Positions 16,125-19,454 of a stretch of DNA of 19,454 nt are shown in pieces (the stretch's first letter is position 1; the number at the start of each line of letters is the position of its first letter). Position numbers and translations under genes: made by a program. Source of the DNA: CAMLLJ01 sp035759585 (GTDB lineage Bacteria > Gemmatimonadota > Gemmatimonadetes > Gemmatimonadales > GWC2-71-9); the NCBI GenBank assembly GCA_035759585.1, contig DASTUP010000158.1, positions 1-19,454 on the forward strand, in the 5' to 3' direction. The notes below the pieces were generated by a model, which ran no database searches, was not told the origin of the DNA, and saw only the letters and a list, made by a program, of their open reading frames with translations.

Positions 16125-16442
16125 ATGTCGCGTTTTTCATCGCTCCTGCTGCTTGGCGGCCTGCTCGGCACACCGCTGGCCGCCGGCGCAGCCCAGGATC
16201 GGCCCCGGCCGACGCCGAGGCGAGAGGCCCCGGACCGCCCGCGCGCCGAGCCCCGCCAGGAGCAGCCGAAGCGGCAGGAACCGCGAGTCGAGCCGCGGCG
16301 CGAAGCGCCTCGCGCACGTCCGCCCATCCAGGAGCGAGCCGAGCCCCGGCGGGACGCGCCGGCCGAGCGCCGGGATGCTGCGCCGCCGAAGAGCACCGGC
16401 GAGCCGGAGCTCAGGCGCCGGAAGGCGGACAAGCCGGATTGA
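16125..16442 (+). CDS. Secreted Arg/Pro-rich low-complexity small protein
   Basis: A 105-residue protein with a clear signal peptide (M-S-R-F-S-S-L-L-L-L-G-G-L-L-G-T-P-L-A-A, cleavage probably after residue 23). The mature part, about 82 residues, contains 21 Arg and 18 Pro and no Cys, Trp, Tyr or Phe. A loose repeat E-P-R-R-(E/D)-A-P recurs, for example at 31-36, 57-62 and 73-79, with shorter E-P-R units between. ATG 16125 has GGAGG four bases upstream. An in-frame upstream ATG (16053) is not needed. The mature region is probably disordered and polycationic with interspersed acids. It may bind anionic surface polymers, cell wall or nucleic acid. No family is recognised. It precedes the M28 peptidase by 88 bases. 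Confidence 0.75.
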   Translation: MSRFSSLLLLGGLLGTPLAAGAAQDRPRPTPRREAPDRPRAEPRQEQPKRQEPRVEPRREAPRARPPIQERAEPRRDAPAERRDAAPPKSTGEPELRRRKADKPD

Positions 16443-16450
16443 AACAGGAA

Positions 16451-16480
16451 CCCGCGACCGTGCGTACCGTGCACGGCGGG
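16451..16480 (+). other. Stem-loop after the Arg/Pro-rich gene
   Basis: CCGTGC and GCACGG form a 6-bp stem around a 7-base loop, extended by CCCG/CGGG after a three-base bulge. It starts eight bases past the stop codon. No T-run follows, so it is more likely an mRNA-stabilising hairpin or weak attenuator before the peptidase gene than a true terminator. Confidence 0.35.
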
Positions 16481-16530
16481 CAGGCGGTCGGATTTCGGGC
16501 ACCACCACTACTCCAACACAGCCAGGATCG

Positions 16531-18111
16531 ATGACGACGATCAGAGCGTTCGGAACCATGGCGGCACTGGCCCTTGCGGCCGCGCCGCTCGCCGCACAGA
16601 TGCAGAGCGGCCCGGCCACGGTCACCCGGGCCGCCGCGACGATCACCGAGGCGGATGTCGCCCGGCGGATCAACATCATCGCGCACGATTCCATGATGGG
16701 GCGGGACACGCCGAGCCGCGGGCTCGAGCTCACGGCACAGTACATCGCGGACGAGTTCAAGCGCCTCGGGCTCAAGCCGGGCGGCGAGAACGGCACCTTC
16801 TTCCAGCGCTACCCGATCACCTCGTCCCAGCTCGATGTTGCTGCGTCGCACGTGGGCTTCATGTACGGCGGCAAGCACGTGCATGCGGAATTTGCGAAGG
16901 ACGCCCGCCGCAGCGCGGGCCCGGTCCCGGCGAGCGAAATCGGCGGCGCCGCCGTTCTCGTGGCCGGTCCGGTCGAAGCCCGGGCGATCGACTCGGCGGC
17001 CATCCGCGACAAGGTCGTCCTCTGGGTCATGGATTTCACGAAGCCGACGCCTCCATCGGCGAACGCCGTGGGGCCTGCCCTGATCGCGGCCGGCGCCAGG
17101 GCCATCATCACCGTGTCGAACCGCGATTCCACGGTGTTCGCGCAGCGGCTGGCGGGCCAGATGCGCCCGCGCACCACGCTCGGCGACGGCAACACCGGCC
17201 CGATCACGGTCCCGGTCATCGAAGTCCACGAGCGCGCCATGGCCGAGATGTTCACGACGGCCGGCACCAGCGCCGCGGAAGCGCGGGCATCGACGGCCGC
17301 GATCATCCGGCCGCTCGAAGGTGTCCGCGTCATGGTCGACATGAAGGAAACGAAAAAGGAAGCCACGGCGCCGAACACCATCGGCATCCTCGAGGGCTCC
17401 GACCCGACCCTCCGGAACGAGTACATCGTCTACTCGGCGCACATGGACCACGACGGCATCAAGTCGCCGCTCACCGGGACCACCGACAGCATCTGGAACG
17501 GCGCCGACGACGACGCTTCTGGCACCGTGGGAATCGTCGAGCTCGCCGAAGCGTTTGCCCAGCAGGGCGCGCGGCCGAAGCGGTCGATCATCTTCATGAC
17601 CGTGAGCGGTGAGGAGAAGGGCCTCTGGGGAAGCCGCTGGTTCAGCGATCACCCGACGGTGCCGCTCGCCGGCATCGTGGCGAACCTCAACCTCGACATG
17701 ATCGGCCGGAACTCCGGCAAGTCGAAGGGCGACGTCAAGCAGTGGAGCGATACGATCGTCGTGATCGGCAAGGAGCACTCGGACCTCGGCACCACGCTCA
17801 ACCGCGTGAACGCCGCGCATCCCGAGCTCCGCATGAACGCCATCGACGACATCTGGCCGGAGGAGCGATTCTACTTCCGCTCGGACCACTACAACTTCGC
17901 GCGGAAGGGCGTGCCGATCCTCTTCTTCTTCAACGGCACGCACGAGGACTATCACCAGCCGACCGACACTCCCGACAAGATCGACGCGGAGAAGGAGTCC
18001 CGGGTGCTCCAGCTGCTCTACTTCCTCGGCCAGGATATCGGCAACGCGGCGGAGCGGCCGCAGTGGAAGCCGGAGAGCTACAAGGAGATCGTGGAACAGC
18101 CGACTTCGTAG
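16531..18111 (+). CDS. Secreted M28-family zinc metallopeptidase with PA-type insert
   Basis: A 526-residue exported aminopeptidase-like enzyme. The signal peptide ends near residue 22 (A-A-P-L-A-A-Q). A helical lead-in (R-G-L-E-L-T-A-Q-Y-I-A-D-E-F-K-R-L-G-L) precedes a protease-associated-type insert at about 130-280. The catalytic domain then shows the two-zinc M28 ligands: H304 in S-A-H-M-D-H, the bridging Asp in N-G-A-D-D-D-A-S-G (323-331), E361 and E362 in S-G-E-E-K-G, D389 in N-L-D-M-I-G-R, and a C-terminal His in H-E-D-Y-H-Q-P-T-D (471-479, H475 most likely). It should remove N-terminal residues from peptides in the periplasm or outside the cell. The ATG at 16531 has only a close AGGA. 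Homologues often occur in many copies in such genomes. Confidence 0.93.
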   Translation: MTTIRAFGTMAALALAAAPLAAQMQSGPATVTRAAATITEADVARRINIIAHDSMMGRDTPSRGLELTAQYIADEFKRLGLKPGGENGTFFQRYPITSSQLDVAASHVGFMYGGKHVHAEFAKDARRSAGPVPASEIGGAAVLVAGPVEARAIDSAAIRDKVVLWVMDFTKPTPPSANAVGPALIAAGARAIITVSNRDSTVFAQRLAGQMRPRTTLGDGNTGPITVPVIEVHERAMAEMFTTAGTSAAEARASTAAIIRPLEGVRVMVDMKETKKEATAPNTIGILEGSDPTLRNEYIVYSAHMDHDGIKSPLTGTTDSIWNGADDDASGTVGIVELAEAFAQQGARPKRSIIFMTVSGEEKGLWGSRWFSDHPTVPLAGIVANLNLDMIGRNSGKSKGDVKQWSDTIVVIGKEHSDLGTTLNRVNAAHPELRMNAIDDIWPEERFYFRSDHYNFARKGVPILFFFNGTHEDYHQPTDTPDKIDAEKESRVLQLLYFLGQDIGNAAERPQWKPESYKEIVEQPTS

Positions 18112-18116
18112 TCGAG

Positions 18117-18214
18117 GTCGGAAGGTCGGAAGATTCAGCTTCGAAGCGGCGCTCCCATCCCGGGGCGCCGTTTCACTTCGGACCTTCGGCGATTCCAGAT
18201 TCCGACCTTCCGAC
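18117..18214. repeat. Long inverted repeat with tandem 8-mers and a nested hairpin
   Basis: A 15-bp perfect inverted repeat, GTCGGAAGGTCGGAA at 18117-18131 and its exact complement at 18200-18214, encloses 68 bases. Each arm is itself a tandem pair of the 8-mer GGTCGGAA. The interior carries the terminator-like hairpin at 18143-18174 and a diverged CTTCGGACCTTCGG (about 18177-18190). It fills most of the gap between the peptidase and AhpD-like genes. It resembles a REP/MITE-type intergenic element. Confidence 0.75.
18143..18174 (+). terminator. Probable terminator of the M28 peptidase gene
   Basis: CGGCGCTCC (18147-18155) pairs with GGGGCGCCG (18162-18170), nine pairs with one G-U, around a 6-base loop. 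A GAAG/TTTC extension lengthens the stem to 13. Only a short TTT run follows. It lies 31 bases after the peptidase stop and inside the larger inverted repeat. Confidence 0.5.
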
Positions 18215-18242
18215 TTTCCCGCCGTCCGGCCATTTTTCGCGC

Positions 18243-18593
18243 ATGCCCGACACCCTCACCGACTTCAACGCCTTCCGCTCCCGGATGAACGACGTCATCC
18301 TCGGCGCGGGGAATCTCACCATCAATCGCTTCTTTGCGCTCGACGGACGGGCCTATGAGGCGGGTGCGCTCGGGACGCGGACGAAGGAGATGCTGGGACT
18401 CGTCTCCTCGCTCGTGCTCCGCTGCGACGACTGCATCACCTACCACGTCGTGCGCTGCCATGAAGAAGGGGTGACGCGCGAGGAATTCCTGGAAATCTTC
18501 TCGGTGGGACTCGTCGTGGGCGGAAGTATCGTGATTCCGCACCTGCGCCGGGCGATGGCGCGTCTCGAAGAGCTCGAGGCGAAGCCGGCCTAG
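18243..18593 (+). CDS. Carboxymuconolactone decarboxylase / AhpD-like protein
   Basis: A 116-residue all-helical protein of the CMD family. The redox signature C-x-x-C-x-x-x-H is present as R-C-D-D-C-I-T-Y-H (C61, C64, H68). It is preceded by G-T-R-T-K-E-M-L-G-L-V-S-S and followed by the helices E-E-G-V-T-R-E-E-F-L-E-I and S-V-G-L-V-V-G-G-S-I-V. With both cysteines it is more AhpD-like (alkylhydroperoxidase or disulfide reductase activity) than a true decarboxylase, but no AhpC neighbour is seen. ATG 18243 is the first in-frame start after the inverted repeat and has no strong ribosome-binding site. The stop shares CTAG with the convergent permease gene. Confidence 0.9.
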   Translation: MPDTLTDFNAFRSRMNDVILGAGNLTINRFFALDGRAYEAGALGTRTKEMLGLVSSLVLRCDDCITYHVVRCHEEGVTREEFLEIFSVGLVVGGSIVIPHLRRAMARLEELEAKPA

Positions 18594-19454
18594 CGCCGAG
18601 GTACCGTCAGCAGGACGCCGCCCAGGACCATCGCCCCGCCCAGGATCTGCACCAGGCCCGGCCGCTCGTCGAGGATGACGGCGGCCGCAGCCATCGCCAC
18701 GATCGGCGTGAGGCAGGCGAAGATCGCCGTCCGGTTGGTGCCGACCAGGCGGATGCTCCGGTTCCAGAGGATGTACGCCACGACCAGGGACAGCGCGCTC
18801 GAATAGACGAGTCCTGCCCAGCCGAGCCAGGTGACCCGGCTCCAGTCCATCGAGACGAGCTGCGGCGTGCCCGTAAGCAGGAGCACCGGGGTGCCCAGGA
18901 TCAGCGTCCATGCGGTGATGGCGAGCGGCGAGAGCGACGTATGCAGGCGGCGCACGCCGAGCGTGAACACCGCCCAGCAGAGCACGGCGCCGAGCGAGAG
19001 CAGGTCCCCGTCGAGCGTGGCCGCGGAAAACCGCACGCCCTGGTGAACGATCACGATCACCACGCCCAGGAAGGCGATGAACAGCGCGACCCGGCCGCGG
19101 CGGTCGAGCCGCTCGGTCCGGGAAACCGCGCCCAGCGCGGCGACCATCACGGGCATGCTCGCGAGCACCAGCGCACTGTTCGTCGCGGTGGTCCGGGCGA
19201 GTCCCGAGATGAAGGCGAGCTGGTACCCCGTGTTCCCGATCAGGCCGAGGACGGCGAGCCGGCGAAGCGAGCCCGGTGGCAGCGTCAGTGGCCCTTCCAT
19301 CCACCGCAGCACGAGCCCGAGCAGGACGGCCGCCAGCGCAAACCGGATCGCGGTGAAGGCGAGCGGCGGGAACTGCCCGAGCGCCCACTTCGAGACGCTG
19401 AAGTTGAGCCCCCACAGGGTCACGACGACGAGCAGGCCCGCGATCGCCGCCGCG
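18590..19454 (-). CDS. EamA/DMT-family permease, 5' end cut by window edge
   Basis: 287 residues of an inner-membrane transporter of the drug/metabolite superfamily. Two EamA repeats of about five helices each are visible. The first holds T-L-W-G-L-N-F-S-V-S-K-W-A-L-G-Q-F-P-P and R-F-A-L-A-A-V-L-L-G; the second ends Y-I-L-W-N-R-S-I-R-L-V-G-T-N-R-T and L-T-P-I-V-A-M-A-A-A. The frame is open to the right edge (A-A-A-I-A-G-L-L-V-V before V-T-L-W-G), and homologues have about ten more residues, so the real start lies outside. The substrate is unknown; relatives export amino acids or metabolites. It converges on the AhpD-like gene with a shared CTAG. Confidence 0.92.
   Translation of the reverse strand, partial: AAAIAGLLVVVTLWGLNFSVSKWALGQFPPLAFTAIRFALAAVLLGLVLRWMEGPLTLPPGSLRRLAVLGLIGNTGYQLAFISGLARTTATNSALVLASMPVMVAALGAVSRTERLDRRGRVALFIAFLGVVIVIVHQGVRFSAATLDGDLLSLGAVLCWAVFTLGVRRLHTSLSPLAITAWTLILGTPVLLLTGTPQLVSMDWSRVTWLGWAGLVYSSALSLVVAYILWNRSIRLVGTNRTAIFACLTPIVAMAAAAVILDERPGLVQILGGAMVLGGVLLTVPRR

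Overview
The window is about 19.5 kb of dense, GC-rich bacterial chromosome. It holds 15 protein genes (two cut by the window edges), one tRNA, and no insertion sequence, prophage or CRISPR array. Periplasmic SurA- and PrsA-type foldases, a foldase lipoprotein and secreted proteins point to a Gram-negative cell with an outer membrane. The proteins look like Gemmatimonadota or a related soil or sediment phylum. That is an inference from family resemblance and style; no 16S gene is present to prove it.

Layout. Positions 1-1010 (minus) are a three-gene stress or detoxification type operon: ArsR-family repressor, SRPBCC/AHSA1 protein, and the start of a VOC/PhnB-like protein. It has a good promoter and a near-palindromic operator candidate over the start codon. 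At 1063-1284 (plus) lies a small CPXCG zinc-ribbon protein. At 1315-1491 (minus) lies a self-contained tRNA-Ile(GAU) unit with its own promoter and terminator. From 3631 down to 1505 (minus) come the translational GTPase TypA/BipA and a tiny, extremely acidic protein. A CDF metal exporter (minus, about 4701-3826) diverges from a CNNM/CBS/CorC-HlyC membrane protein (plus, 4766-6109).

The core is a compact six-gene minus-strand operon from 15923 down to 6106: DUF58 protein, BatA/VWA membrane protein, mfd, a parvulin-type lipoprotein, a SurA-type chaperone and pdxA. Five junctions are involved; four overlap by 1-4 bases (ATGA, GTGA, TAATG, TGATG) and only mfd-to-foldase has a gap (36 bases). The surA-pdxA pairing matches the order known from E. 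coli. Diverging from this operon on the plus strand are a secreted Arg/Pro-rich small protein (16125-16442), a secreted M28 metallopeptidase with a PA-type insert (16531-18111), and, after a nested inverted repeat, an AhpD/CMD-like protein (18243-18593). An EamA permease on the minus strand runs off the right edge.

Most of this is ordinary housekeeping. I do not see a convincing new defence, secretion or biosynthetic system. The items most worth a second look are the 61% Asp/Glu protein behind typA, the Arg/Pro repeat protein, the nested inverted repeat at 18117-18214, the mfd/envelope-folding operon, a run of promoters that place transcription starts almost on the start codon, and two convergent gene pairs that share a CTAG stop overlap.
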